From: Gloeomargarita sp. SRBZ-1_bins_9
Lineage (GTDB): Bacteria; Cyanobacteriota; Cyanobacteriia; Gloeomargaritales; Gloeomargaritaceae
DNA: 64,000 bases
NCBI GenBank assembly: GCA_039794565.1
Contig: JAUQVX010000001.1
Coordinates: forward strand, 1-64,000
Direction: 5' to 3'
The notes under the pieces are model-generated. The model was not told the origin of the DNA. It did not search any database and worked only from the letters and a program-made list of their open reading frames with translations. Shown here in pieces: positions 49,858 through 58,740 of this stretch. The translations under genes and the position numbers were made by a program. Numbering within the stretch: position 1 is the stretch's first letter; each line of letters begins with the position of its first letter.

Positions 49858-50180
49858 GAGCGGGCTGTTTCCTCCACCGAACTAGGTAAGGACAGTTGCT
49901 GCCGGTACTGTTCGATGTCCCGCTCCAAGGAGGCAATTTTCTGGTCGCGCCGCCACAGTTCCCGCCGGGCAATCAGCCAGCGTTGAAACTGATTCCAGAT
50001 ACCAAAGAGCCAAGCCAGGACAGCCCCCACCCCCATCGCCATGATCAATTCCACCGCCAAGGGATAGTTCACCGTGTAGGAACCGAGCAGATGCACCGTG
50101 ACCGGCTCCATGTTCTGGAGGCTGAAAAGCACTAACGCCAGGCAAAACGCAAAAATCAAGACGGCGTTGATCTGCACCAT
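49854..50180 (-). CDS. LapA-family membrane protein (DUF1049)
   Basis: A 108-residue protein with two membrane helices (about 5-20 and 40-62), LFSLQNMEPVTVHLLGSYTVNYPLA between them, and a C-terminal coiled coil. The helical-pair pattern is typical of LapA/LapB-associated proteins; function in cyanobacteria unknown. Confidence 0.85.
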   Translation of the reverse strand: MVQINAVLIFAFCLALVLFSLQNMEPVTVHLLGSYTVNYPLAVELIMAMGVGAVLAWLFGIWNQFQRWLIARRELWRRDQKIASLERDIEQYRQQLSLPSSVEETARS

Positions 50181-50222
50181 AAAATTTCACCTCGGACGCT
50201 CACGATTTATAGGGTATCAGGC

Positions 50223-50792
50223 TTACGGCCCCGGCTCCCCATTTTCAACCTTCCTTAAATAACGCCGCGCCAGAAAGAAACCGACGATGGTTTTGGCATC
50301 CACGGCTACCCCCCGGTCAATGGCCTTGGTCAGTTCCGCCGGCGTCAACAACACCACCTCCAAGTCCTCATCCGGGTCCCGTGGGGGCGGCTGGGCCAGG
50401 GGTACCACATCCGTCGCCAGGTAGGCATAAATAATCTCATCAGAATAACCGGGCGCCAGGAAAAACTCTCCCAGGGATTGCCAGGTGCGGGCGTAGTAAC
50501 CCGTTTCCTCCGGCAATTCCCGCTGGATGGTTTGGAGAGGGCTTTCACCCTTTTCGACCGTCCCCGCCGGAAACTCCAACAGCCGCCCCTGGGCCGTAAA
50601 CCGGTACTGCCGCACCAGCACCAACTGGCCCTCCGGCGTCACTGGCACCGCTAACGCTCCCCCCGGATGGCGCACACACTCCCACTCCCCTTCTGCCCCA
50701 TTGGGCAACCGCAGGCGATTCACCTCGTAGCGAAATTTCCGCCCCTGATGCCAAAACCGCTTCGCCAAGAGCGCCGGGGGTTCGTTGCCCAT
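50223..50792 (-). CDS. Nudix hydrolase (ADP-ribose pyrophosphatase type)
   Basis: A 189-residue protein with Nudix box GTVEKGESPLQTIQRELPEETG, spelled out here as residues around 90-111, matching GX5EX7REUXEEXGU. VLVRQYRFTAQGRLLEFPAG before it indicates the ADP-ribose/ADP-sugar group. Its start lies 2 nt after the GST stop. Confidence 0.9.
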   Translation of the reverse strand: MGNEPPALLAKRFWHQGRKFRYEVNRLRLPNGAEGEWECVRHPGGALAVPVTPEGQLVLVRQYRFTAQGRLLEFPAGTVEKGESPLQTIQRELPEETGYYARTWQSLGEFFLAPGYSDEIIYAYLATDVVPLAQPPPRDPDEDLEVVLLTPAELTKAIDRGVAVDAKTIVGFFLARRYLRKVENGEPGP

Positions 50793-50794
50793 GG

Positions 50795-51352
50795 CTAGCC
50801 GGGGGTCATGGCCTTTTGAAACGCCGCCCGATGCTGACAGCGCTGGAGATAGGCCGCTATAGCCGGGTAAGGGCTGACCTCCAGGCCGAACATCTGGGTA
50901 GCAAAGAACAAAATGGACGCCAGGGCCACATCCGCCACCGTCAACTGAGAACCCGTCAAGTAGTCCCGGTCGCTCAGGATTTGCTGCAACGGCGGCAGGA
51001 GTTTCCCCAGTTCCTGCTCCCGTTTTTCCGGCGGTTGCGCCAGGGCCTGGACCAGCGTGGAATTGCTAAACAACACCCATTGATAAAGCTCCGCCCGTTT
51101 GGCTGGGGTTGGCGGCAGTTGCCCGTATTTATCCGCCAGGTACAGCAGGATCGCCCCTGACTCCCATACCACCACGTCCCCATCCACCAGCGCCGGCACC
51201 TTGCCCATGGGGTTAATGGCTAAGTACGCCGGTTGCCGATGGTCACCCGCCCCCATGTCCAACCGCACAAACTCGTAGGGAACCTGTAGCTCTTCGAGGT
51301 ACCAGGCCACAATGGCCGCCCGGGAGCGGGCTCCCCCGTACAGTTTCAGCAT
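50795..51352 (-). CDS. glutathione S-transferase
   Basis: A 185-residue GST. The thioredoxin-like N-terminal domain includes LYGGARSRAAIVAWYLEEL and NPMGKVPALVDGDVVVWESGAI; the helical C-domain has LTVADVALASILFF. The ATG at 51352 fits the family; the longer frame reaches into psaM. Substrate unknown. Confidence 0.93.
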   Translation of the reverse strand: MLKLYGGARSRAAIVAWYLEELQVPYEFVRLDMGAGDHRQPAYLAINPMGKVPALVDGDVVVWESGAILLYLADKYGQLPPTPAKRAELYQWVLFSNSTLVQALAQPPEKREQELGKLLPPLQQILSDRDYLTGSQLTVADVALASILFFATQMFGLEVSPYPAIAAYLQRCQHRAAFQKAMTPG

Positions 51353-51360
51353 AACAACGG

Positions 51361-51456
51361 CTATTTGTACAGCGCCAGCCCCAACCGTACCGCCATCACC
51401 AACGGCAACAGGGCCACCACCAGCGCCACAAACACCTGCGTATCCGACAGTCCCAT
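51361..51456 (-). CDS. psaM: photosystem I subunit XII (PsaM)
   Basis: A 31-residue protein, one helix, beginning MGLSDTQVFVALVVALLP and ending GLALYK, which is PsaM. It lies at the periphery of photosystem I near the trimer contact. It is co-oriented with gst, whose start is 8 nt beyond its stop. Too short for most gene callers. Confidence 0.95.
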   Translation of the reverse strand: MGLSDTQVFVALVVALLPLVMAVRLGLALYK

Positions 51457-51558
51457 CGCTTGCGCTCCACACACAACTCCCTAGATTACTGTGCCGGAAA
51501 TGGGCGTCCGTTGCACCGATCTGTTACATTATGAAATACTGTGCGTCCCACCCCCAGG

Positions 51559-52266
51559 ATGGAACCACTCCTTGACCGGCTGATTGAGGTCCCCCAGCAC
51601 TTTGGTCCCCAGACCCTAATCATCATCGGGATTTTGGTTCTTTTGGAAGCCGTTTTATCGGCGGATAATGCCATTGCCCTGGCGGCGATTGTCCAGAATT
51701 TGCACGACCCCAAATTAGAACAGCGGGCCTTGAACTGGGGCCTGGCCTTGGCCTTTATTCTGCGGGTGGTTTTAATCTTAACCGCCACCTGGGTCCTGCG
51801 ATTTCCCATTGTTTCCGTCATGGGGGGGTTGTATTTGTTGTGGCTGGTCTGGAATTATTTACGCCATCGCCACCGGGAAGAGGACCCCCAGGAAATGCCC
51901 ATCCCTCTGGACCCGGCGGCCTCCTTTTGGCAAGTGATTCCGGCGTTGGCCTTGACGGATTTGGCCTTTTCTTTAGACAGCATTACGACGGCCATTGCGG
52001 TGGCGGAAGAAACCTGGCTGGTGCTGTTGGGGGGTGTAATGGGTATTGTGGCCCTGCGCTGTTTAGCGGGTCTGTTCATCCGCTGGTTGGAAATCTATAC
52101 CCATTTGCAGGATGCGGGTTATGCGACGGTGGCTTTGGTGGGGCTGCGCCTGTTGATCAAGGCATTTCGACCGGACCTGCTGCCGCCGGAATGGTTGACC
52201 ACCACGGTGATCGTGGGTTTGTTTGTGTGGGGGTTTTCCCAGAAAAATCCCGATACTTCCCCCTGA
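51559..52266 (+). CDS. TerC-family membrane protein
   Basis: A 235-residue integral membrane protein with about seven helices and the TerC signature EAVLSADNAIALAAI and DLAFSLDSITTAIAV, whose acidic residues may bind metal. TerC proteins act in metal (Mn) export or in thylakoid biogenesis. A GTG at 51541 is an alternative start. The stop overlaps the next start (TGATG). Confidence 0.92.
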   Translation: MEPLLDRLIEVPQHFGPQTLIIIGILVLLEAVLSADNAIALAAIVQNLHDPKLEQRALNWGLALAFILRVVLILTATWVLRFPIVSVMGGLYLLWLVWNYLRHRHREEDPQEMPIPLDPAASFWQVIPALALTDLAFSLDSITTAIAVAEETWLVLLGGVMGIVALRCLAGLFIRWLEIYTHLQDAGYATVALVGLRLLIKAFRPDLLPPEWLTTTVIVGLFVWGFSQKNPDTSP

Positions 52267-53381
52267 TGGTGGTGGCGACACCGCGCTTTTTGGCCAAATT
52301 AGCCGCCCAGTTGTGGCCCAGTGACACCGAGCAGCAAAACCGCTTTGTCCAGGTGCTGCTGTCCCCAACACCGCTGCCGACCGGGATAGCCTGGTGTCGT
52401 CCTCGCCCCGAGCCGTTGCCCTTTCCGGTGCTGCCACCCCTGGCTTGGCAACCGCCTTGGGTGGATCGGGTGGCGCCAGAGGTGCAACCAGGCCGGCATC
52501 CCCTGCACAACCGGGGCTATTACTACTGTCTGGACATGTCGTCGGTGTTTGCGGGGGCGGTACTGGGGGCGATTCCGGTGACCCAACCGGTGGTAATTGA
52601 CCTGTGTGCCGCGCCGGGGGGTAAGAGTGTGCTGGCCTGGCGGTATTTGCACCCTTCCCTGCTGATTGCCAACGAACCCATCGGCAAACGGGTGCGCACC
52701 CTGTTGAGCAACTGGCGGCGCTGTCGTATCCCGGGCGTGGTGGTGCAGCAGGACCCGGCAACGCTGGCGCAGCACCTGGCCCAGACCGCCGATGTGGTGA
52801 TTGTGGATGCGCCCTGCTCGGGGCAATCCCTCCTGGCCAAGGGCATGAAAAATCCCGGCTGTTTTCACCCCCGCACCGTCCAGTTCAATCGTCAGCGCCA
52901 GCGCCGGATTTTGGCCCAGGCCCAGCAACTGCTCAAACCGGGGGGGTATCTGGCCTACATGACCTGCACCTACAGCCCCGAAGAGAACGAGGAGAACTGT
53001 CAATGGTTGATGACCCATTTCCCCGAGCTGCAACCGGTAGGGGTGCCGGCCCTGGCAGCGGCTCAATCCCACTTGGTCGCGTTTCCCTGCTATCGTCTGT
53101 GGCCCCAGGGGGGAGAGGGCGCCGGTGCATTTACCTGTCTCTGGCAATGGTTGCGGGAGGGGACTGGGGCGGCGGTGGATAGGGACTGGTTACGGCAGGT
53201 GCAGGTATCGCCAGCGCGCCGGGCAATGCAAATAAATGGCAATGAAAAGGGGGTGGGGGACGGGGAGCGTGATAAGTTCAAGGATGTGCCTCTCAATGGT
53301 GACGATTATGAGCGAAACTCCGACGATTTCTCCCCGGCAGATGAATCTCCTGCGGGTGGTGGCGGCCCTGTCTTGGAGTGA
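52266..53381 (+). CDS. RsmB/NSUN-type RNA cytosine-5 methyltransferase
   Basis: A 371-residue SAM-dependent methyltransferase. DLCAAPGGKSVLAWR binds SAM, DAPCSGQSLLAKG and MTCTYSPEENEENC hold the two catalytic cysteines. It resembles RsmF/NOP2 members; the RNA target is not known. The last 50 residues are low-complexity and acidic and overlap the start of terB by about 70 nt in another frame. Confidence 0.93.
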   Translation: MVVATPRFLAKLAAQLWPSDTEQQNRFVQVLLSPTPLPTGIAWCRPRPEPLPFPVLPPLAWQPPWVDRVAPEVQPGRHPLHNRGYYYCLDMSSVFAGAVLGAIPVTQPVVIDLCAAPGGKSVLAWRYLHPSLLIANEPIGKRVRTLLSNWRRCRIPGVVVQQDPATLAQHLAQTADVVIVDAPCSGQSLLAKGMKNPGCFHPRTVQFNRQRQRRILAQAQQLLKPGGYLAYMTCTYSPEENEENCQWLMTHFPELQPVGVPALAAAQSHLVAFPCYRLWPQGGEGAGAFTCLWQWLREGTGAAVDRDWLRQVQVSPARRAMQINGNEKGVGDGERDKFKDVPLNGDDYERNSDDFSPADESPAGGGGPVLE

Positions 53382-53787
53382 TGGCGAATTGTCCCCCGCC
53401 GAACGCAACTTGATCCTGGACCGATTTTCCCAACTGTTTGCCCAGGACCCGGCCCAACAGGCCCGCCTGCGCCAGGAATTGCAGGACTACGTCACCCAAA
53501 ACATTCCCCTGGAGGAACTGGTGCCCAAGTTGGCGACGGAAACGGAAAAGTTGCTGGTGTTACAACTGGGCTATGCCGTGATCAAAGCCAGTCGCCGCCG
53601 GCCCGACGAACCCCTGATTAACCCGGAAGAACAGGCCGCCTACACCAAACTCATCCAGCTTCTCCAAATTCCCCCAGAACAGGTGCAGATTTTGGAAGCG
53701 GAAATGGAGGCGCAACTGCAACAGCGGCCCAGCCTGGTGGAGGCCGTGGTGGACAAGGTCAACCGGTACATCCAGACCTCCCCGTGA
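53308..53787 (+). CDS. TerB-family protein
   Basis: A 159-residue helical protein of the TerB (tellurite-resistance) family with MNLLRVVAALSWSDGELSPAERNLILD and later LGYAVIKASRRR...LINPEEQAAYTKLI. The acidic motif D-G-E is the TerB metal-site region. ATG 53308 is preferred; ATG 53296 is possible. Its TGA overlaps a GTG of the dnaB frame. Confidence 0.82.
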   Translation: MSETPTISPRQMNLLRVVAALSWSDGELSPAERNLILDRFSQLFAQDPAQQARLRQELQDYVTQNIPLEELVPKLATETEKLLVLQLGYAVIKASRRRPDEPLINPEEQAAYTKLIQLLQIPPEQVQILEAEMEAQLQQRPSLVEAVVDKVNRYIQTSP

Positions 53788-53837
53788 GACTGGAGCAGGC
53801 AGGGTCGGCTAGAATAGGGCCAAGGGATGGCCTGCCT

Positions 53838-55205
53838 ATGGTATCTGATGCCCCAAACCGTTCGTTGACCTCAGAATTCAGTTTTTCGCCCCATCAGCTC
53901 CCCCCTCAAAATGTAGCGGCGGAGGAGGCCATCTTGGGGGGGATTTTGCTGGATCCCGATGCTATGGGGCGCATCAGTCACCTCCTCAAACCGGAGTTTT
54001 TCTATATCCAGGCCCACCAGGAAATTTACCGAGCGGCCCTGAGTTTGCATTTGCAGGGCAAACCCACGGATATGACAGCGGTGGCCACCTGGTTGCAAGA
54101 CCAGGGACTGCTGGAAAAGGTAGGCGGCCCGGCCAAGTTGGTGCAATTGGTGGATCAGGTGGTCAGCGCAGTCAACATTGACCAGTACGCAGCCCTGGTG
54201 GCGGATAAATACCTGCGGCGCCAACTGATCCAAGCGGGCCAGGCTATCCTGCGTTTGGGTTACGAAACCACCCTGCCCATTGAACAAGTCCTGGACCAGG
54301 CGGAACAACAGATTTTTGCCGTTTGCCAAAATCAACCCCGGCAGGAACTGGTCTCCACGGCGGAAATGGTGAGCACCATTTGGCACGAAATCGAACAGCG
54401 CTCCGAAGACATGCTGCCGCCGGGGATCACCAGTGGGTTCTATGACCTGGACGCCCTCACCCAGGGGTTTCAACGGTCGGATTTGATCATCGTCGCTGGA
54501 CGGCCCTCCATGGGTAAGACCTCCTTTTGCCTGAACATCGCCCGCAATATCGCCGCCACCCACCGGTTGCCCGTGGCCCTGTTTAGTTTGGAGATGTCTA
54601 AGGAGCAACTGGTGTACCGGCTGCTGGCCAGCGAAGCCCGTATCGAAAGCACCCGCCTGCGCACCGGTCGCATCGCCGAGCATGAATGGCCTCAGCTCAA
54701 CCAGGCCATCAGCACCCTGGCGCAACTGCCCATTTTTATAGACGATTCCGCCAGTGCGACGGTGATGGAGATTCGCTCTAAGTGCCGGCGGCTGCTAGCG
54801 GAGCAGGGTAACCTGGGGCTGGTGCTGATTGACTATTTGCAATTGATGGACAGCGGCGGCAGCGGCAGCGAAAACCGGGTGCTGGAACTGTCCCGCATGA
54901 CTCGGGGCTTAAAGACCCTGGCGCGGGAGTTGCAGGTGCCGGTGATCGTGCTGTCCCAGTTGAGCCGGGGGGTGGAACACCGCACCAACAAGCGCCCCAT
55001 GCTGTCGGACCTGCGGGAAAGCGGCAGTATCGAGCAGGACGCGGATGTGGTAATTATGTTGTACCGCGATGAGTATTACCATCCCGACACACCGGAGCGG
55101 GGGATCGCCGAAGCCATCATTGCCAAGCACCGCAACGGGCCGACGGGGGTGGCCAAGTTGCTCTTCGACGCCCACCTCACCCAGTTCCGCAATTTGAAAC
55201 ACTGA
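53838..55205 (+). CDS. dnaB: replicative DNA helicase
   Basis: Unwinds the chromosome ahead of the fork as a hexamer. LPPQNVAAEEAILGGILLD (N-domain), Walker A GRPSMGKTS, Walker B LVLIDYLQLM, QLSRGVEHR and the C-terminal RNGPTG are present in a 455-residue chain. No intein or other insertion occurs, unlike several cyanobacterial dnaB genes. The ATG at 53838 is used; a GTG at 53784, overlapping the terB stop, would add 18 residues. The end overlaps gmk convergently by 29 nt. Confidence 0.97.
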   Translation: MVSDAPNRSLTSEFSFSPHQLPPQNVAAEEAILGGILLDPDAMGRISHLLKPEFFYIQAHQEIYRAALSLHLQGKPTDMTAVATWLQDQGLLEKVGGPAKLVQLVDQVVSAVNIDQYAALVADKYLRRQLIQAGQAILRLGYETTLPIEQVLDQAEQQIFAVCQNQPRQELVSTAEMVSTIWHEIEQRSEDMLPPGITSGFYDLDALTQGFQRSDLIIVAGRPSMGKTSFCLNIARNIAATHRLPVALFSLEMSKEQLVYRLLASEARIESTRLRTGRIAEHEWPQLNQAISTLAQLPIFIDDSASATVMEIRSKCRRLLAEQGNLGLVLIDYLQLMDSGGSGSENRVLELSRMTRGLKTLARELQVPVIVLSQLSRGVEHRTNKRPMLSDLRESGSIEQDADVVIMLYRDEYYHPDTPERGIAEAIIAKHRNGPTGVAKLLFDAHLTQFRNLKH

Positions 55206-55764
55206 CCGGCAGCCCCAAGTACCGTTCCAACTCCTGCACCGCCCGGTCCAGGTCATCGTTGACGATACAGGCGTCAAATTCGGGGGTGGCCTGCAGCTCC
55301 TCCCTGGCGTGGGCGAGGCGTTTTTGCATGGCCGTTTCTGAGTCCTGACCCCGCTGGCGCAGGCGTTGCTCCAGGGTTTGCCAATCGGGCGGGCAGATAA
55401 AAACCAGGGTGGCCTGGGGAAAGGACCGCCGGATTTGCCGGGCACCCTGCAGCTCGATTTCCAAAATCACCCACTGGCCCCGTTGCAGCGCCTGTTCCAC
55501 GGGCTGGCGGGGGGTGCCGTAGTAATTGCCCGCGTATTCCGCCCACTCCAGGAGAGCGCCGGCGGCGATGGCGGCCTCAAACTCCTCACGACTGACAAAG
55601 ATATAGGACTGGCCGGGGATTTCTCCAGGACGGGGGGGTCGCGTTGTCAGGGAAACCGATACCTGCAATTGGGGATGGCGCTGGCAAAGCCGTTTGAGCA
55701 GCGTGCCCTTGCCCACCCCACTCGGTCCAGTCAGCACAATCAAGCGCCCGCTTGTCTCGGCCAT
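55177..55764 (-). CDS. gmk: guanylate kinase
   Basis: Phosphorylates GMP to GDP. P-loop LTGPSGVGKGTLLK at about residue 11, SVSLTTRPPRPGE, GALLEWAEYAGNYYGTP, and VILEIELQGARQ are all normal. The ATG at 55764 overlaps the 3' end of pgsA by 25 nt, the last gene of the cobalamin-riboswitch operon. Confidence 0.97.
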   Translation of the reverse strand: MAETSGRLIVLTGPSGVGKGTLLKRLCQRHPQLQVSVSLTTRPPRPGEIPGQSYIFVSREEFEAAIAAGALLEWAEYAGNYYGTPRQPVEQALQRGQWVILEIELQGARQIRRSFPQATLVFICPPDWQTLEQRLRQRGQDSETAMQKRLAHAREELQATPEFDACIVNDDLDRAVQELERYLGLPVSVSNCGTG

Positions 55765-56231
55765 AGGTACATTATCCCCGACAACCACGTCAGCACCACG
55801 GCCAGGCCAAACAACCCCAAGCTCACGTTGCCCGGCCACAGCAGCAGGGCCACCACCGCCCCCACCTGGCTGACCGTTTTCGCCTTGCCCCAGCCATGGG
55901 CGCCCATCACCTGGGGTAACCGCCCCCGCCAAGCCGTGATGGTCAACTCCCGGGCCAAGAGCAGAAACACTCCCCAGGCCGGTAGGTCCCCCGTTTCCAC
56001 CAGGGCCAGCAGGGGCGCCATCACCAACAACTTGTCCACCAGGGGGTCCAGCCACTTGCCCAGGTCGCTCACCTGCTGCCAGCGCCGCGCCACATAACCG
56101 TCTAGGGCATCCGTCGTTGCCCCCAGCAGAAACAGGCCCGCCGCCCAACCCCGCGCCCCCAGGGCCAGCGCCACAAACAGCCCCGGAATCACCAGCAACC
56201 GGCTGAGGGTCAACCAGGAGGCCACCGTCAT
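55740..56231 (-). CDS. pgsA: CDP-diacylglycerol-glycerol-3-phosphate phosphatidyltransferase
   Basis: Makes phosphatidylglycerol phosphate, the first step to phosphatidylglycerol, essential in photosynthetic membranes. The CDP-alcohol motif DGYVARRWQQVSDLGKWLD is intact, with about four to five helices and SWLTLSRLLVIPGLF at the N-terminus. The ATG overlaps the previous stop (ATGA). Confidence 0.95.
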   Translation of the reverse strand: MTVASWLTLSRLLVIPGLFVALALGARGWAAGLFLLGATTDALDGYVARRWQQVSDLGKWLDPLVDKLLVMAPLLALVETGDLPAWGVFLLLARELTITAWRGRLPQVMGAHGWGKAKTVSQVGAVVALLLWPGNVSLGLFGLAVVLTWLSGIMYLWPRQAGA

Positions 56232-56632
56232 GACCGCCGCCGTAGATAATCCCGCAATCGCCACAACTGCCAGACCTGCCCCACTTCCAAGGGCAAAACC
56301 GACACGGCCGCCAGGTCCACCTGCACCCAGCCGTCCCCCCAATGCCAGGCTTGCACCCCGTCCACGGCCCCGCTAAATTGCCACTGCAACGCCTCGGCGG
56401 CCACCCGTTGCACCCGCGCCCGGAAGGGGATGACGCCTCCCCAACGCAATTCCACCGACCGACCCGACGCCACCGGCATCCCCAGGGGCCAGCCCGCAAA
56501 CCACCACTGCCGCAGTGCTGCCGGTTCTAGGATCGCCTGGCGAATCTGGTCCCGGTTGGCCGTCAATTCAATGCGCAGCGTCGTGTGCTGAAAAGAACCA
56601 AACATCCTTACTGCCGGTTGCCTAACCCCCAT
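56228..56632 (-). CDS. START/SRPBCC-like protein of unknown function
   Basis: A 134-residue protein with the pattern of the START-like (SRPBCC) fold: an N-terminal strand, ILEPAALRQWWFAGWP, and a C-terminal amphipathic helix (VGQVWQLWRLRDYL). No ligand known. An ATG at 56605 is an alternative start. It is 9 nt after the geranylgeranyl-reductase-like gene and overlaps pgsA by 4 nt. Confidence 0.65.
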   Translation of the reverse strand: MGVRQPAVRMFGSFQHTTLRIELTANRDQIRQAILEPAALRQWWFAGWPLGMPVASGRSVELRWGGVIPFRARVQRVAAEALQWQFSGAVDGVQAWHWGDGWVQVDLAAVSVLPLEVGQVWQLWRLRDYLRRRS

Positions 56633-56641
56633 CGTACTGCA

Positions 56642-57766
56642 TTACCAGGGGAGTGCCTGCTGCAACCGTTGCCAAGCCAGATGGGCCACCGCCTCATAGT
56701 GGGTTTTCCCCGTAAACAACTCGGCAAACTTACGGGTCGCCCCAGGGCGTTTGACCCCTACCCGGTAGGCCAACCCCGGCCAGCGATAAAACACCTGGGC
56801 CAGCCGTTTTGCCCAGACCATGTCCCGGCCCCAGGTGTTCTGCACCGTTGCGGTGTAACGCGCTAGGGCATCCCTATCCCCCGCGAGGGCCTGATCCAGG
56901 GCTAGGGCCGCCTGCCACCCCGTCCACAGGGAAGGCCGAATCCCCTCGGCGGTAAACGGGTCCACCACACAGGCTGCTTCCCCCACCAACAGGGCGTTTT
57001 CGGTATGCAGGGGTTGGGGCGCGTCCCACAGGCATAGGGGATGACCGTACTGGCGCGCCTGGGCCACATCCACCTGGAAATGGGCGGCATAGGTCTGGAG
57101 AATCCGGCGCAAGTCCTGGGAAATGCCCCCGCCGGCCAAGGTCCCCACCCCCAGGGAAAACCCGTCCCGTTTGGGGAAGTTCCAGGCGTAGCCGTTATGC
57201 ACCAGGCCGAATTCAAAGCAGATACGGGGCCGGGGGTTTTCTAGCAAGGGTACCTCCGCCTCCAGGGCACCCGCCAGTCGCCGCCGCTGGCGAAACCCCA
57301 GCCAACCCGCCAACTTCCCTTTGGCCCCATCAGCCGCCACCAGATAGCGCCCCCGGTAGGGTTCACCCGTCGTCTGCACCTGCCAGCCGTCCCCCTGCCA
57401 GGCAATGCCAGTAACCGCCGTGCCGTCTTGCACCTGCGCCCCCTGCCTTTGCGCCTGTTGCACCAGGAAATGGTCAAACACGTCCCGCCGCACCATCCAG
57501 ATGGGGTCTAGGTCCGTCAGTTCCACCGTCACCGGGTCCCCCAACTGCCAGGTGTAGTGAATCCGGCAGCTGAGGCAGGAGATAGCCGGGGTGAAATCAA
57601 AATCAAACCATTCCTGCACCTGGGGCGAGACGCCACCCCCACAGGGCTTGTAGCGGGGCAAGGACGCCTGTTCCAGCAGCAGCACCGACCGCCCCCGTTT
57701 CGCCAGATGGTAGGCCGCACTGCCGCCGCCGGGTCCCGCCCCGACCACAATCACGTCATACCTCAT
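56642..57766 (-). CDS. geranylgeranyl-reductase-family flavoprotein
   Basis: A 374-residue FAD enzyme: VIVVGAGPGGGSAAYHLAKRG, KPCGGGVSP, and GEAACVVDPFTAEGI. The family reduces prenyl chains of chlorophyll, tocopherol or archaeal lipids. ChlP is usually longer and differently placed, so this is a second family member of unknown substrate. The ATG overlaps the cbiX stop (ATGA). Confidence 0.9.
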   Translation of the reverse strand: MRYDVIVVGAGPGGGSAAYHLAKRGRSVLLLEQASLPRYKPCGGGVSPQVQEWFDFDFTPAISCLSCRIHYTWQLGDPVTVELTDLDPIWMVRRDVFDHFLVQQAQRQGAQVQDGTAVTGIAWQGDGWQVQTTGEPYRGRYLVAADGAKGKLAGWLGFRQRRRLAGALEAEVPLLENPRPRICFEFGLVHNGYAWNFPKRDGFSLGVGTLAGGGISQDLRRILQTYAAHFQVDVAQARQYGHPLCLWDAPQPLHTENALLVGEAACVVDPFTAEGIRPSLWTGWQAALALDQALAGDRDALARYTATVQNTWGRDMVWAKRLAQVFYRWPGLAYRVGVKRPGATRKFAELFTGKTHYEAVAHLAWQRLQQALPW

Positions 57767-58728
57767 CGCCAGATGCGCCGGTGGTACTCGGTAATATCCC
57801 GATAGGGGTCCCGGTAAGAGTGATGATGATGGTGTTCGTGGGGGTCATGGGGATGGTCGTGGGAATGATCATGGGAATTCCCATTAACCACCTGGAGGCG
57901 GAATTTGCACACATCGCAGTTCATGGGGGTGATGCTGCCGAAGGTTTCCCGTTCCCGCTGGCGCAGAAGGGCCAACACCGCCGGATGCCGCCCCAGTTCC
58001 GGCAAACAGGTAATCGGGACCTCCGGGTGTTCCCGTTGCATCTGGGCGGCCATGGCTTGAATTTTCTGCACCAGGACGCCGGTGAACAAAAAGTGGGGCG
58101 CCACGATCACCCGCCGGGGTTGATGCAGCCAGACCCGCCGCCAGCCCTCCTCCAACCGGGGATGGGTAATGCCCACAAAACAGGTTTCCACCGTCAAGTA
58201 GCCGCTCCCTTCCCAGAGCAAGCGCGCCAGCTTAAAGGCATCACTATTGGCGTCTGGATCGCTCGCCCCTCGACCCACCAGCAACACCACCGTTTCGGCC
58301 CGGGGAATCGTCGGGTGGTCGGCTTGGGCCAATCGTTCCTGCCACAGGGCCAAAATCTCCGGCGCCAGGCCCAGATGCCGCCCGTAGTGAATCTGTAAAC
58401 CCGGATACTGCGCCCGTGCCCGGTCCAACTCCCGGGTGATGTCCAACTTCAGATGCCGCGCCGCCAGCAACAACAGGGGCACCACGGAAAGCTCCCGCCA
58501 TCCGGCTGCAACGCAAGTAGCAATGCCTTCAGCAATCAGGGGTTCCGTTAGCTCTAGGAAACAGGGCACTACTGGGCGCGAGGGGTCCAGCGCGGCGTAC
58601 TCCTGGGCAAAGCGTAAAAAATCAGCCCGGCCTTGGGCATCCCGGCTACCGTGGCCCACCAGCAACAAAGGCCGGGGATAGGGCAATGCTGGGAAATCAA
58701 ACCTTCGTTCCGTCTGTACAGCAACCAT
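57763..58728 (-). CDS. cbiX: CbiX-type sirohydrochlorin chelatase with His-rich tail
   Basis: A 321-residue CbiX-type chelatase that inserts cobalt (for B12) or iron (for sirohaem) into sirohydrochlorin. Two CbiX-like halves are visible: LLLVGHGSRDAQGRA at the start and VVLLVGRGASDPDANSD in the middle, with PHFLFTGVLV in the second. A CDVCKF motif and a C-terminal His-rich tail (HDHSHDHPHDPHEHHHH) could hold metal or a cluster. Directed by the cobalamin riboswitch just upstream. Ribosome site AAGGAG. Confidence 0.93.
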   Translation of the reverse strand: MVAVQTERRFDFPALPYPRPLLLVGHGSRDAQGRADFLRFAQEYAALDPSRPVVPCFLELTEPLIAEGIATCVAAGWRELSVVPLLLLAARHLKLDITRELDRARAQYPGLQIHYGRHLGLAPEILALWQERLAQADHPTIPRAETVVLLVGRGASDPDANSDAFKLARLLWEGSGYLTVETCFVGITHPRLEEGWRRVWLHQPRRVIVAPHFLFTGVLVQKIQAMAAQMQREHPEVPITCLPELGRHPAVLALLRQRERETFGSITPMNCDVCKFRLQVVNGNSHDHSHDHPHDPHEHHHHHSYRDPYRDITEYHRRIWR

Positions 58729-58740
58729 CTTCTACTCCTT

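Noticed and set aside
51840-52265. Extension of the RNA methyltransferase frame back into terC
   Set aside because: Overlaps terC in another frame; the start overlapping the terC stop gives a family-like N-terminus.
53838-55205. Intein in dnaB, common in cyanobacteria
   Set aside because: The helicase motifs run without interruption and the length is normal.
55765-56499. Long open extension of the gmk frame to 56499 across pgsA and beyond
   Set aside because: The extension is Gly/Pro/Cys/Trp-rich shadow of pgsA; guanylate kinase starts at 55764 with the family N-terminus.
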